A stretch of 64,000 nucleotides of DNA from Taudactylus pleione. Taxonomy: Eukaryota > Chordata > Amphibia > Anura > Myobatrachidae. Position numbers and translations under genes: made by a program. Shown one piece after another: positions 1-13,388 of the stretch. Location: NCBI GenBank assembly GCA_031769625.1, contig JAUIMM010000694.1:4920501-4984500 (forward strand), read 5' to 3'. Under the pieces are notes generated by a model. The model did not search any database and was not told the DNA's origin. It saw only the letters and a program-made list of their open reading frames with translations. Within the stretch, counting starts at the first letter, position 1. Each line of letters opens with the position of its first letter.

Positions 1-2846
1 CACCATTGCTGCTGCACAGGGAGCGCGGAGCCCTATGAGTGACACCATTGCTGCTGCATAGAGTGCGCGGAGTTCTATGAGTGACACCATTGCTGCTGCA
101 CAGGGAGCGCGGAGCCCTATGAGTGACACCATTGCTGCTGCACAGGGAGCACGGAGCCCTATGAGTGGCAGCTTTGCTGCTGTACAGGGAGCGCGGAGCC
201 CTATGAGTGGCACCATTGATGCTGCATAGAGAGCCCGGAGCCCTTTGAGTGACACCATTGCTGCTGCACAGGGAGCGCGGAGCCCTATGAGTGGCACCAT
301 TGCTGCTGTACAGGGAGCGGGGAGCCCTATGAGTGGCACCATTGCTGCTGTACAGGGAGCGCGGAGCCCTATGAGGGGCACCATTGCTGCAGTACAGGGA
401 GCGCGGAGCCCTATGAGTGGCACCATTGCTGCTGTACAGGGAATGCGGAGCCCTATGAGTGGCACCATTGCTGCTGTACAGGGAGCGAGGAGCCCTATGA
501 GTGACACCATTACTGCTGTACAGGGAGCGCGGAGCCCTATGAGTGAAACCATTGATGCTGTACAGGGAGCGCGGAGACCTTTGAGTGACACCATTGCTGC
601 TGTACAGGGAGAGCGGAGCCCTATGAGTGACACCATTGCTGCTGTACAGGGAGCGCGGAGCCCTATGAGTGACACCATTGCTGCTGTACAGGGAGCGCGG
701 AGCCCTATGAGTGGCACCATTGCTGCTGTACAGGGAGCGCGGAGCCCTATAAGCGACACCATTGCTGCTGTACAGGGAGCGCGGAGCCCTATGAGTGACA
801 CCATTGCTGCTATATAGAGAGCGCGGAGCCCTATGAGTGACACCATTGCTGCTGTACAGTGAGCGCGGAGCGCTATGAGTGGCACCATTGCTGCTGTACA
901 GGGAGCGCGGAGCCCTATGAGTGACACCATTGATGCTGTACAAGGAGCGCGGAGCCCTATGAGAGGCACCATTGCTGCTGTACAGGGAGCGCGGAGCCCT
1001 ATGAGTGGCACCATTGCTGCTGTACAGGGAGCGCGGAGCCCTATGAGTGGCACCATTGCTGCTGTACAAGGAATGCGGAGCCCTATGAGTGGCACCATTG
1101 CTGCTGCATAGAGAGCGCGGAGCCCTATGAGTGGCACCATTGCTGCTGCACAGGGAGCGCGGAGCCCTATGAGTGACACCATTGCTGCTGCATAAAGAGC
1201 GCGGAGCCCCATGAGTGACAGCATTGCTGCTGCATAAAGAGCGCGGGGCCCTATGAGTGACACCATTGCTACTGCACAGGGACCGCGGAGCCCTATGAGT
1301 GACACCATTGCTGCTGCACAGGGACCGCGGAGCCCTACGAGTGACACCATTGCTGCTGCACAGGGACCGCGGAGCCCTATGAGTGGCACCATTGCTGCTG
1401 CACAGGGAGCGCGGAGCCCTATGAGTGACACCATTGCTGCTGCACAGGGACCGCGGAGCCCTATGAGTAACACCATTGCTGCTGCACAGGGAGCGCGGAG
1501 CCCTATGAGTGGCACCATTGCTGCTGTACAGGGAGCGCGGAGCCCTATAAGCGACGCCATTGCTGCTGTACAGGGAGCGCGGAGCCCTATGAGTGACACC
1601 ATTGCTGCTGTACAAGGAGCGCGGAGCTCTATGAGTGACACCATTGCTGCTGCATAGAGAGCGCGGAGCCCTATGAGTGACACCATTGCTGCTGTACAGG
1701 AAGCGCGGAGCCCTATGAGTGGCACCATTGCTGCTGTACAGGAAGCGCGGAGCCCTATGAGTGGCACCATTGCTGCTGCATAGAGAGCGCGGAGCCCTAT
1801 GAGTGACACCATTGCTGCTACACAGGGAGCGCGGAGCCCTATGAGTGGCACCATTGCTGCTGTACAGGAAGCGCGGAGCCCTATGAGTGATACCATTGCT
1901 GCTGCATAGAGACCTTGGAGCTCTATGAGTGACACCATTGCTGCTGTACAGGAAGCGCGGAGCCCTATGAGTGATACCATTGCTGCTGCATAGAGAGCGC
2001 GGAGCCCTATGAGTGACACCATTGCTGCTGCACAGGGAGCGCGGAGCCCTATGAGTGGCACCATTGCTGCTGCATAGAGAGCGCGGAGCCCTATGAGTGA
2101 CACCATTGCTGCTGCATAGAGAGCGCGGAGCCCTATGAGTGGCACCATTGCTGCTGTACAGGGAACGTGGAGCCCTATGAGTGGCACCACTGCTGCTGCA
2201 CAGGGAGCGCGGAGCCCTATGAGTGGGACCATTGCTGCTGTACAGGGAGCGCGGAGCCCTATGAGTGGCACCATTGCTGCTGTACAGGGTGCGCGGAGCC
2301 CTATGAGTGGAACCATTGCTGCTGCACAGGGAGCGCGGAGCCCTATGAGTGGCACCATTGCTGCTGTACAGTGAGCGCGGAGCCCTATGAGTGGCACCAT
2401 TGCTGCTGTACAGGGTGCGCGGAGCCCTATGAGTGGAACCATTGCTGCTGCACAGGGAGCGCGGAGCCCAATGAGTGGGACCATTGCTGCTGTACAGGGA
2501 GCTCGGAGCCCTATGAGTGGCACCATTGCTGCTGTACAGGGAGCGCGGAGCCCTATGAGTGGCACCATTGCTGCTGTACAGGGAGCGCAGAGCCCTATGA
2601 GTGGCACCATTGCTGCTGCAAAGAGAGCGCGGAGCCCTATGAGTGACACCATTGCTGCTGTACAGGGAGCGCGGAGCCCTATGAGTGGCACCATTGCTGC
2701 TGTACAGGGAACGTGGAGCCCTATGAGTGGCACCATTGCTGCTGCACAGGAAGCGCGGAGCCCTATGAGTGGCACCATTGCTGCTGTCCAGGGAGCGCAG
2801 AGCCCTATGAGTGGCACCATTGCTGCTGTACAGGGAGGGCGGAGCC

Positions 2847-5800
2847 CTATGAGTGACACCATTGATGCTGCATAGAGAGCGCGGAGCCCTTTGAGTGACA
2901 CCATTGCTGCTGCACAGGGAGCGCGGAGCCCTATGAGTGACACCATTGCTGCTGCATAGAGTGCGCGGAGCTCTATGAGTGACACCATTGCTGCTGCACA
3001 GGGAGCGCGGAGCCCTATGAGTGACACCATTGCTGCTGCACAGGGAGCGCGGAGCCCTATGAGTGGCACCTTTGCTGCTGTACAGGGAGCGCGGAGCCCT
3101 ATGAGTGGCACCATTGATTCTGCATAGAGAGCGCGGAGCCCTTTGAGTGACACCATTGCTGCTGCACAGGGAGCGCAGAGCCCTATGAGTGGCACCATTG
3201 CTGCTGTACAGGGAGCGGGGAGCCCTATGAGTGGCACCATTGCTTCTGTACAGGGAGCGCGGAGCCCTATGAGGGGCACCATTGCTGCAGTACAGGGAGC
3301 GCGGAGCCCTATGAGTGGCACCATTGCTGCTGTACAGGGAATGCGGAGCCCTATGAGTGGCACCATTGCTGCTGTACAGGGAGCGAGGAGCCCTATGAGT
3401 GACACCATTACTGCTGTACAGGGAGCGCAGAGCCCTATGAGTGACACCATTGCTGCTGTACAGGGAGCGCGGAGACCTTTGAGTGACACCACAGCTACTG
3501 TACAGGGAGCGCGGAGCCCTATGAGTGACACCATTGCTGCTGTACAGGGAGCGCGGAGCCCTATGAGTGACACCATTGCTGCTGTACAGGGAGCGCTGAG
3601 CCCTATGAGTGGCACCATTGCTGCTGTACAGGGAGCGCGGAGCCCTATAAGCGACACCATTGCTGCTGTACAGGGAGCGCGGAGCCCTATGAGTGACACC
3701 ATTGCTGCTATATAGAGAGCGCGGAGCCCTATGAGTGACACCATTGCTGCTGTACAGTGAGCGCGGAGCCCTATGAGTGGCACCATTGCTGCTGTACAGG
3801 GAGCGCGGAGCCCTATGAGTGACACCATTGATGCTGTACAAGGAGCGCGGAGCCCTATGAGAGGCACCATTGCTGCTGTACAGGGAGCGCGGAGCCCTAT
3901 GAGTGGCACCATTGCTGCTGTACAGGGAGCGTGGAGCCCTATGAGTGGCACCATTGCTGCTGGACAAGAAATGCGGAGCCCTATGAGTGGCACCATTGCT
4001 GCTGTACAGGGAGCGCGGAGCCCTATGAGTGACACCATTGCTGCTGTACAGGGAGCGCGCAGCCCTATGAGTGGCACCATTGCTGCTGCATAGAGAGCGC
4101 AGAGCCCTATGAGTGACACCATTGCTGCTGCACAGGGAGCGCGGAGCCCTATGAGTGGCACCATTGCTGCTGCATAGAGAGCGCGGAGCCCTATGAGTGG
4201 CACCATTGCTGCTGCACAGGGAGCGCGGAGCCCTATGAGTGACACTATTGCTGCTGCATAAAGAGCGCGGAGCCCCATGAGTGACAGCATTGCTGCTGCA
4301 TAAAGAGCGCGGAGCCCTATGAGTGACACCATTGCTACTGCACAGGGACCGCGGAGCCCTATGAGTGACACCATTGCTGCTGCACAGGGACCGCGGAGCC
4401 CTACGAGTGACACCATTGCTGCTGCACAGGGAGCGCGGAGCCCTATGAGTGGCACCATTGCTGCTGCACAGGGAGCGCGGAGCCCTATGAGTGACACCAT
4501 TGCTGCTGCACAGGGACCGCGGAGCCCTATGAGTGACACCATTGCTGCTGCACACGGAGCGCGGATCCCTATGAGTGGCACCATTGCTGCTGTACAGGGA
4601 GCGCGGAGCCCTATAAGCGACGCCATTGCTGCTGTACAGGGAGCGCGGAGCCCTATGAGTGACACCATTGCTGCTGTACAAGGAGCGCGGAGTTTTATGA
4701 GTGACACCATTGCTGCTGCATAGAGAGCGCGGAGCCCTATGAGTGACACCATTGCTGCTGTACAGGAAGCGCGGAGCCCTATGAGTGGCACCATTGCTGC
4801 TGTACAGGAAGCGCGGAGCCCTATGAGTGGCACCATTGCTGCTGCATAGAGAGCGCGGAGCCCTATGATTGACACCATTGCTGCTGCACAGGGAGCGCGG
4901 AGCCCTATGAGTGGCACCATTGCTGCTGTACAGGAAGCGCGGAGCCCTATGAGTGGCACCATTGATGCTGCATAGAGAGCGCGGAGACCTTTGAGTGACA
5001 CCATTGCTGCTGCACAGGGAGCGCGGAGCCCTATGAGTGATACGATTGCTGCTGCATAGAGAGCGCGGAGCCCTATGAGTGACACCATTGCTGCTGCATA
5101 GAGAGCGCGGAGCCCTATGAGTGGCACCATTGCTGCTGCATAGAGAGCGCGGAGCCCTATGAGTGGCACCATTGCTGCTATACAGGGAGCGCGGAGCCCT
5201 ATGAGTGGCACCATTGCTGCTGTACAGGGAGCGCGGAGACCTTTGAGTGGCACCATTGCTGCTGTACAGGGAGCGCGGAGCCCTATGAGTGGCACCATTG
5301 CTGATGTACAGGGAGCGCGGAGCCCTATGAGTGGCACCATTGCTGCTGTACAAGGAGCGCGGAGCCCTATGAGAGGCACCATTGCTGCTGTACAGGGAGC
5401 GTGGAGCCCTATGAGTGGCACCATTGCTGCTGTACAGGGAGCGCGGAGCCCTATGAGTGGCACCATTGCTGCTGTACAAGGAATGCGGAGCCCTATGAGT
5501 GGCACCACTGCTGCTGTACAGGGAGCGCGGAGCCTTATGAGTGACACCATTGCTGCTGTACAGGGAGCGCGGAGCCCTATGAGTGGCACCATTGCTGCTG
5601 CATAGAGAGCGCGGAGCCCTATGAGTGACACCATTGCTGCTGTACAGGGAGCGCGGAGCCCTATGAGTGATACCATTGCTGCTGCATAAAGAGCGCGGAA
5701 CCCTGTGAGTGACACCATTGCTGCTGCACAGTGACCGCGGAGCCCTTTGAGTGGCACCATTGCTGCTGCACAGGGAGCGCGGAGCCCTATAAGCGACACC

Positions 5801-8800
5801 ATTGCTGCTGTACAGGGAGCGCGGAGCCCTATGAGCGACACCATTGCTGCTGTACAGGGAGCGCGAAGCCCTATGAATGGCACCATTGCTGCTGCACAGG
5901 GAGCGCGGAGCCCTATGAGTGACACCATTGCTGCTGTATAGAGAGCGCAGAGCCCTATGAGTGGCACCATTGCTGCTGCACAAGGACCGCGGAGCCCTAT
6001 GAGTGACACCATTGCTGCTGCACAGGGAGCGTGGAGCCCTATAAGCGACACCATTGCTGCTGTACAGGGAGCGCGGAGCCCTATGAGTGACACCATTGCT
6101 GCTGTACAGGGAGCGCGGAGCCCTATGAGTGACACCATTGCTGCTGTACAGGGACCGCGGAGCCCTATGAGTGATACCATTGCTGCTGTACAGGAAGCGC
6201 GGAGCCCTATGAGTGATATCATTTCTGCTGTACAGGAAGCGCGGAGCCCTATGAGTGGCACCATTGCTGCTGTACAGGGAGCGCGGAGCCCTATGAGTGG
6301 CACCATTGCTGCTGCATAGAGAGCGCGGAGCCCTATGAGTGACACCATTGCTGCTGTACAGGGAGCGCGGAGCCCTATGAGTGGCACCATTGCTGCTGCA
6401 TAGAGAGCGCGGAGCCCTATGAGTGAACCATTGCTGCTGTACAGGGAGCGCGGAGCCCAATGAGTGGCACCATTGCTGCTGTACAGTGAGCGCGGAGCCC
6501 TATGAGTGGCACCATTGCTGCTGTACAAGGAGCGCGGAGCTCAATGAGTGGCACCATTGCTGCTGCATTGGGAGCGCGGAGCACTATGAGTGGCACCATT
6601 GCTGCTGTACAAGGAGCGCGGAGCTCTATGAGTGACACCATTGCGCTGTACAGGAAGCGCGGAGCCCTATGAGTGATATCATTTCTGCTGTACAGGAAGC
6701 GCGGAGCACTATGAGTGGCACCATTGCTGCTGTACAAGGAGCGCGGAGCTCTATGAGTGACACCATTGCTGCTGTACAGGGAGCGCGGAGCCCTATGAGT
6801 GGCACCATTGCTGCTGCATAGAGAGCGCGGAGCCCTATGAGTGACACCATTGCTGCTGCACAGGGAGCGCGGAGCCCTATGAGTGACACCATTGCTGCTG
6901 CACAGGGAGCGCGGAGCCCTATGAGTGACACCATTGCTGCTGCACAGGGAGCGCGGAGCCCTATGAGTGACACCATTGCTGCTGTACAGAGAGAGCGGAT
7001 CCCTATGAGTGACACCATTGCTGCTGCATAGAGAGCGCGGAGCCCTATGAGTGACACCATTGCTGCTGTACACGGAGCGCGGAGCCCTATGAGTGACACC
7101 ATTGCTGCTGCAGAGGGAGCGCGGAGCCCTATGAGTGGCACCATTGCTGCTGCATAGAGAGCGCGGAGCCCTATGAGTGGCACCATTGCTGCTGTACAGG
7201 GAGCGCAGAGCCCTATGAGTAACACCATTGCTGCTGCATAGAGAGCGCGGAGCCCTATGAGTGACACCATTGCTGCTGCATAGAGAGCGCTGAGCCCTAT
7301 GAGTGGCACCATTGCTGCTGTACAGAGAGTGCGGAGCCCTATGAGTGGCACCATTGCTGCTGTACAGAGAGTGCGGAGCCCTATGAGTGGCACCATTGCT
7401 GCTGCACAGGGAGCGCGGAGCCCTATGAGTGACACCATTGCTGCTGCACAGGGACCGCGGAGCCCTATGAGTGGCACCATTGCTGCTGCACAGGGAGCGC
7501 GGAGCCCTATGAGTGACACCATTGCTGCTGCACAGGGAGCGCGGAGCCCTATGAGTGGCACCATTGCTGCTGCATAGAGATCGCGGAGCCCTATGAGTGG
7601 CACCATTGCTGCTGCATAGAGAGCGCGGAGCCCTATGAGTGGCACCATTGCTGCTGTACAGGGAGCGCGGAGCCCTATGAGTGGCACCATTGCTGCTGTA
7701 CAGAGAGCGCGGAGCCCTATGAGTGGCACCATTGCTGCTGCACAGGGAGCGCGGAGCCCTATGAGTGACACCATTGCCGCTGCACAGGGAGTGCGGAGCC
7801 CTTTGAGTGACACCATTGCTGCTGTACAGGGAGCGCGGAGCCCTACGAGGGGCACCATTGCTGCTGTACAGGGAGAGCGGAGCCCTATGAGTGGCACCAT
7901 TGCTGCTGTACAGGGAGCGCGGAGCCCTATGAGTGGCACCATTGCTGCTGTACAGGAAGCGCGGAGCCCTATGAGTGGCACCATTGGTGCTGCACAGGGA
8001 GCGCGGAGCACTATGAGTGGCACCATTGCTGCTGTACAGGGAGCGCAGAGCCCTATGAGTGGCACCATTGCTGCTGTACAGGGAGCGCGGAGCCCTATGA
8101 GTGGCACTATTGGTGCTCCACAGGGAGCGCGGAGCACTATGAGTGGCACCATTGCTGCTGTACAGGGAGAGCAGAGCCCTATGAGTGGCACCATTGCTGC
8201 TGTACAGGGAGCGCGGAGCCCTATGAGTGACACCATTGCTGCTGCATAGAGAGAGCGGAGCCCTATGAGTGACACCATTGCTGCTGCATAGAGAGCGCGG
8301 AGCCCTATAAGCGACACCATTGCTGCTGTACAGGGAGCGCGGAGCCCTATGAGTGACACCATTGCTGCTATATAGAGAGCGCGGAGCCCTATGAGAGACA
8401 CCATTGCTGCTGTACAGTGAGCGCGGAGCCCTATGAGTGGCACCATTGCTGCTGTACAGGGAGCGCGGAGCCCTATGAGTGACACCATTGCTGCTGTACA
8501 AGGAGCGCGGAGCTCTATGAGTGACACCATTGCTGCTGTACAGGAAGCGCGGAGCCCTATGAGTGATATCATTTCTGCTTTACAGGAAGCGCGGAGCCCT
8601 ATGAGTGGCACCATTGCTGCTGTACAAGGAATGCGGAGCCCTATGAGTGGCACCATTGCTGCTGTACAGGGAGCGCGGAGCCCTATGAGTGGCACCATTG
8701 CTGCTGCATAGAGAGCGCGGAGCCCTATGAGTGGCACCATTGCTGCTGTACAGGGAGCGCGGAGCCCTATGAGTGGCACCATTGCTGCTGCACATGGAGC

Positions 8801-8894
8801 GCGGACCCCTATGAGTGACACCATTGCTGCTGCATAGAGAGCGCGGAGCCCTATGTGTGACACCATTGCTGCTGTACAGAGAGCGCAGAGCTCT
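2847..8894. repeat. Array segment repeated at 13389-19811
   Basis: The order of unit variants here recurs at 13389-19811. Examples: the run starting at 3143 matches that at 13681 (offset 10538), and runs at 7299, 7635 and 8433 match 18216, 18552 and 19350 (offset 10917). The offset changes by whole units, apart from small indels, showing unit gains and losses after duplication. The first part also matches 1-1880, whose start is cut by the window (offset 2898, growing to 3066). Confidence 0.75.
4697..8894. repeat. Tandem duplication of array segment, copy 1 (4.2 kb)
   Basis: This 4198-bp block is followed directly by a second copy at 8895-13050. Both carry the same private one-base deletions: GAGTGAACCATTG at 6421 and 10577, and ATTGCGCTGTACAGG near 6642 and 10798. 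The offset is 4198 at the left and 4156 at the right, so one 42-bp unit was lost or gained afterwards. Confidence 0.85.
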
Positions 8895-11800
8895 ATGAGT
8901 GACACCATTGCTGCTGCATAGAGAGCGCGGAGCCCTATGAGTGACACCATTGCTGCTGTACAGGAAGCGCGGAGCCCTATGAGTGGCACCATTGCTGCTG
9001 TACAGGAAGCGCGGAGCCCTATGAGTGGCACCATTGCTGCTGCATAGAGAGCGCGGAGCCCTATGATTGACACCATTGCTGCTGCACAGGGAGCGCGGAG
9101 CCCTATGAGTGGCACCATTGCTGCTGTACAGGAAGCGCGGAGCCCTATGAGTGGCACCATTGATGCTGCATAGAGAGCGCGGAGACCTTTGAGTGACACC
9201 ATTGCTGCTGCACAGGGAGCGCGGAGCCCTATGAGTGATACGATTGCTGCTGCATAGAGAGCGCGGAGCCCTATGAGTGACACCATTGCTGCTGCATAGA
9301 GAGCGCGGAGCCCTATGAGTGGCACCATTGCTGCTGCATAGAGAGCGCGGAGCCCTATGAGTGGCACCATTGCTGCTATACAGGGAGCGCGGAGCCCTAT
9401 GAGTGGCACCATTGCTGCTGTACAGGGAGCGCGGAGACCTTTGAGTGGCACCATTGCTGCTGTACAGGGAGCGCGGAGCCCTATGAGTGGCACCATTGCT
9501 GATGTACAGGGAGCGCGGAGCCCTATGAGTGGCACCATTGCTGCTGTACAAGGAGCGCGGAGCCCTATGAGAGGCACCATTGCTGCTGTACAGGGAGCGT
9601 GGAGCCCTATGAGTGGCACCATTGCTGCTGTACAGGGAGCGCGGAGCCCTATGAGTGGCACCATTGCTGCTGTACAAGGAATGCGGAGCCCTATGAGTGG
9701 CACCATTGCTGCTGTACAGGGAGCGCGGAGCCCTATGAGTGACACCATTGCTGCTGTACAGGGAGCGCGGAGCCCTATGAGTGGCACCATTGCTGCTGCA
9801 TAGAGAGCGCGGAGCCCTATGAGTGACACCATTGCTGCTGTACAGGGAGCGCGGAGCCCTATGAGTGATACCATTGCTGCTGCATAAAGAGCGCGGAACC
9901 CTGTGAGTGACACCATTGCTGCTGCACAGTGACCGCGGAGCCCTATGAGTGGCACCATTGCTGCTGCACAGGGAGCGCGGAGCCCTATAAGCGACACCAT
10001 TGCTGCTGTACAGGGAGCGCGGAGCCCTATGAGTGGCACCATTACTGCTGCACAGGGAGCGCGGAGCCCTATGAGTGACACCATTGCTGCTGTATAGAGA
10101 GCGCAGAGCCCTATGAGTGGCACCATTGCTGCTGCACAAGGACCGCGGAGCCCTATGAGTGACACCATTGCTGCTGCACAGGGAGCGTGGAGCCCTATAA
10201 GCGACACCATTGCTGCTGTACAGGGAGCGCGGAGCCCTATGAGTGACACCATTGCTGCTGTACAGGGAGCGCGGAGCCCTATGAGTGACACCATTGCTGC
10301 TGTACAGGGACCGCGGAGCCCTATGAGTGATACCATTGCTGCTGTACAGGAAGCGCGGAGCCCTATGAGTGATATCATTTCTGCTGTACAGGAAGCGCGG
10401 AGCCCTATGAGTGGCACCATTGCTGCTGTACAGGGAGCGCGGAGCCCTATGAGTGGCACCATTGCTGCTGCATAGAGAGCGCGGAGCCCTATGAGTGACA
10501 CCATTGCTGCTGTACAGGGAGCGCGGAGCCCTATGAGTGGCACCATTGCTGCTGCATAGAGAGCGCAGAGCCCTATGAGTGAACCATTGCTGCTGTACAG
10601 GGAGCGCGGAGCCCAATGAGTGGCACCATTGCTGCTGTACAGTGAGCGCGGAGCCCTATGAGTGGCACCATTGCTGCTGTACAAGGAGCGAGGAGCTCAA
10701 TGAGTGGCACCATTGCTGCTGCACTGGGAGCGCGGAGCACTATGAGTGGCACCATTGCTGCTGTACAAGGAGCGCGGAGCTCTATGAGTGACACGATTGC
10801 GCTGTACAGGAAGCGCGGAGCCCTATGAGTGATATCATTTCTGCTGTACAGGAAGCGCGGAGCACTATGAGTGGCACCATTGCTGCTGTACAAGGAGCGC
10901 GGAGCTCTATGAGTGACACCATTGCTGCTGTACAGGGAGCGCGGAGCCCTATGAGTGGCACCATTGCTGCTGCATAGAGAGCGCGGAGCCCTATGAGTGA
11001 CACCATTGCTGCTGCACAGGGAGCGCGGAGCCCTATGAGTGACACCATTGCTGCTGCACAGGGAGCGCGGAGCCCTATGAGTGACACCATTGCTGCTGCA
11101 CAGGGAGCGCGGAGCCCTATGAGTGACACCATTGCTGCTGTACAGAGAGAGCGGATCCCTATGAGTGACACCATTGCTGCTGCATAGAGAGCGCGGAGCC
11201 CTATGAGTGACACCATTGCTGCTGTACACGGAGCGCGGAGCCCTATGAGTGACACCATTGCTGCTGCAGAGGGAGCGCGGAGCCCTATGAGTGGCACCAT
11301 TGCTGCTGCATAGAGAGCGCGGAGCCCTATGAGTGGCACCATTGCTGCTGTACAGGGAGCGCAGAGCCCTATGAGTAACACCATTGCTGCTGCATAGAGA
11401 GCGCGGAGCCCTATGAGTGACACCATTGCTGCTGCATAGAGAGCGCGGAGCCCTATGAGTGGCACCATTGCTGCTGTACAGAGAGTGCGGAGCCCTATGA
11501 GTGGCACCATTGCTGCTGTACAGAGAGTGCGGAGCCCTATGAGTGGCACCATTGCTGCTGCACAGGGAGCGCGGAGCCCTATGAGTGACACCATTGCTGC
11601 TGCACAGGGACCGCGGAGCCCTATGAGTGGCACCATTGCTGCTGCACAGGGAGCGCGGAGCCCTATGAGTGACACCATTGCTGCTGCACAGGGAGCGCGG
11701 AGCCCTATGAGTGGCACCATTGCTGCTGCATAGAGATCGCGGAGCCCTATGAGTGGCACCATTGCTGCTGCATAGAGAGCGCGGAGCCCTATGAGTGGCA

Positions 11801-13050
11801 CCATTGCTGCTGTACAGGGAGCGCGGAGCCCTATGAGTGGCACCATTGCTGCTGTACAGAGAGCGCGGAGCCCTATGAGTGGCACCATTGCTGCTGCACA
11901 GGGAGCGCGGAGCCCTATGAGTGACACCATTGCCGCTGCACAGGGAGTGCGGAGCCCTTTGAGTGACACCAATGCTGCTGTACAGGGAGCGCGGAGCCCT
12001 ACGAGGGGCACCATTGCTGCTGTACAGGGAGAGCGGAGCCCTATGAGTGGCACCATTGCTGCTGTACAGGGAGCGCGGAGCCCTATGAGTGGCACCATTG
12101 CTGCTGTACAGGAAGCGCGGAGCCCTATGAGTGGCACCATTGGTGCTGCACAGGGAGCGCGGAGCACTATGAGTGGCACCATTGCTGCTGTACAGGGAGC
12201 GCAGAGCCCTATGAGTGGCACCATTGCTGCTGTACAGGGAGCGCGGAGCCCTATGAGTGGCACTATTGGTGCTCCACAGGGAGCGCGGAGCACTATGAGT
12301 GGCACCATTGCTGCTGTACAGGGAGCGCAGAGCCCTATGAGTGGCACCATTGCTGCTGTACAGGGAGCGCGGAGCCCTATGAGTGACACCATTGCTGCTG
12401 CATAGAGAGCGCGGAGCCCTATGAGTGACACCATTGCTGCTGCATAGAGAGCGCGGAGCCCTATAAGCGACACCATTGCTGCTGTACAGGGAGCGCGGAG
12501 CCCTATGAGTGACACCATTGCTGCTATATAGAGAGCGCGGAGCCCTATGAGAGACACCATTGCTGCTGTACAGTGAGCGCGGAGCCCTATGAGTGGCACC
12601 ATTGCTGCTGTACAGGGAGCGCGGAGCCCTATGAGTGACACCATTGCTGCTGTACAAGGAGCGCGGAGCTCTATGAGTGACACCATTGCTGCTGTACAGG
12701 AAGCGCGGAGCCCTATGAGTGATATCATTTCTGCTTTACAGGAAGCGCGGAGCCCTATGAGTGGCACCATTGCTGCTGTACAAGGAATGCGGAGCCCTAT
12801 GAGTGGCACCATTGCTGCTGTACAGGGAGCGCGGAGCCCTATGAGTGGCACCATTGCTGCTTCATAGAGAGCGCGGAGCCCTATGAGTGGCACCATTGCT
12901 GCTGTACAGGGAGCGCGGAGCCCTATGAGTGGCACCATTGCTGCTGCACATGGAGCGCGGACCCCTATGAGTGACACCATTGCTGCTGCATAGAGAGCGC
13001 GGAGCCCTATGTGTGACACCATTGCTGCTGTACAGAGAGCGCAGAGCTCT
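8895..13050. repeat. Tandem duplication of array segment, copy 2 (4.16 kb)
   Basis: Second copy of 4697-8894. The end is marked by the rare unit CTATGTGTGACACC followed by GCAGAGCTCTATGAG, seen near 8850 and 13010, after which the two flanks diverge. Point differences between the copies are few by eye. Confidence 0.85.
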
Positions 13051-13388
13051 ATGAGTGGCACCATTGCTGCTGTACAGGGAGCGCGGAGCCCTATGAGTGA
13101 CACCATTGCTGCTGCATAAAGAGCGCGGAGCCCTATGAGTGACACCATTGCTGCTGCACAGGGACCGCGGAGCCCTATGAGTGGCACCATTGCTGCTGCA
13201 CAGGGAGCGCGGAGCCCTATGAGTGGCACCATTGCTGCTGCCCAGGGAGCGCAGAGCCCTATGAGTGGCACCATTGCTGCTGTACAGGGAGCGCGGAGCC
13301 CTATGAGTGACACCATTGCTGCTGCATAAAGAGCGCGGAGCCCTATGAGTGACACCATTGCTGCTGCACAGGGACCGCGGAGCCCTAT

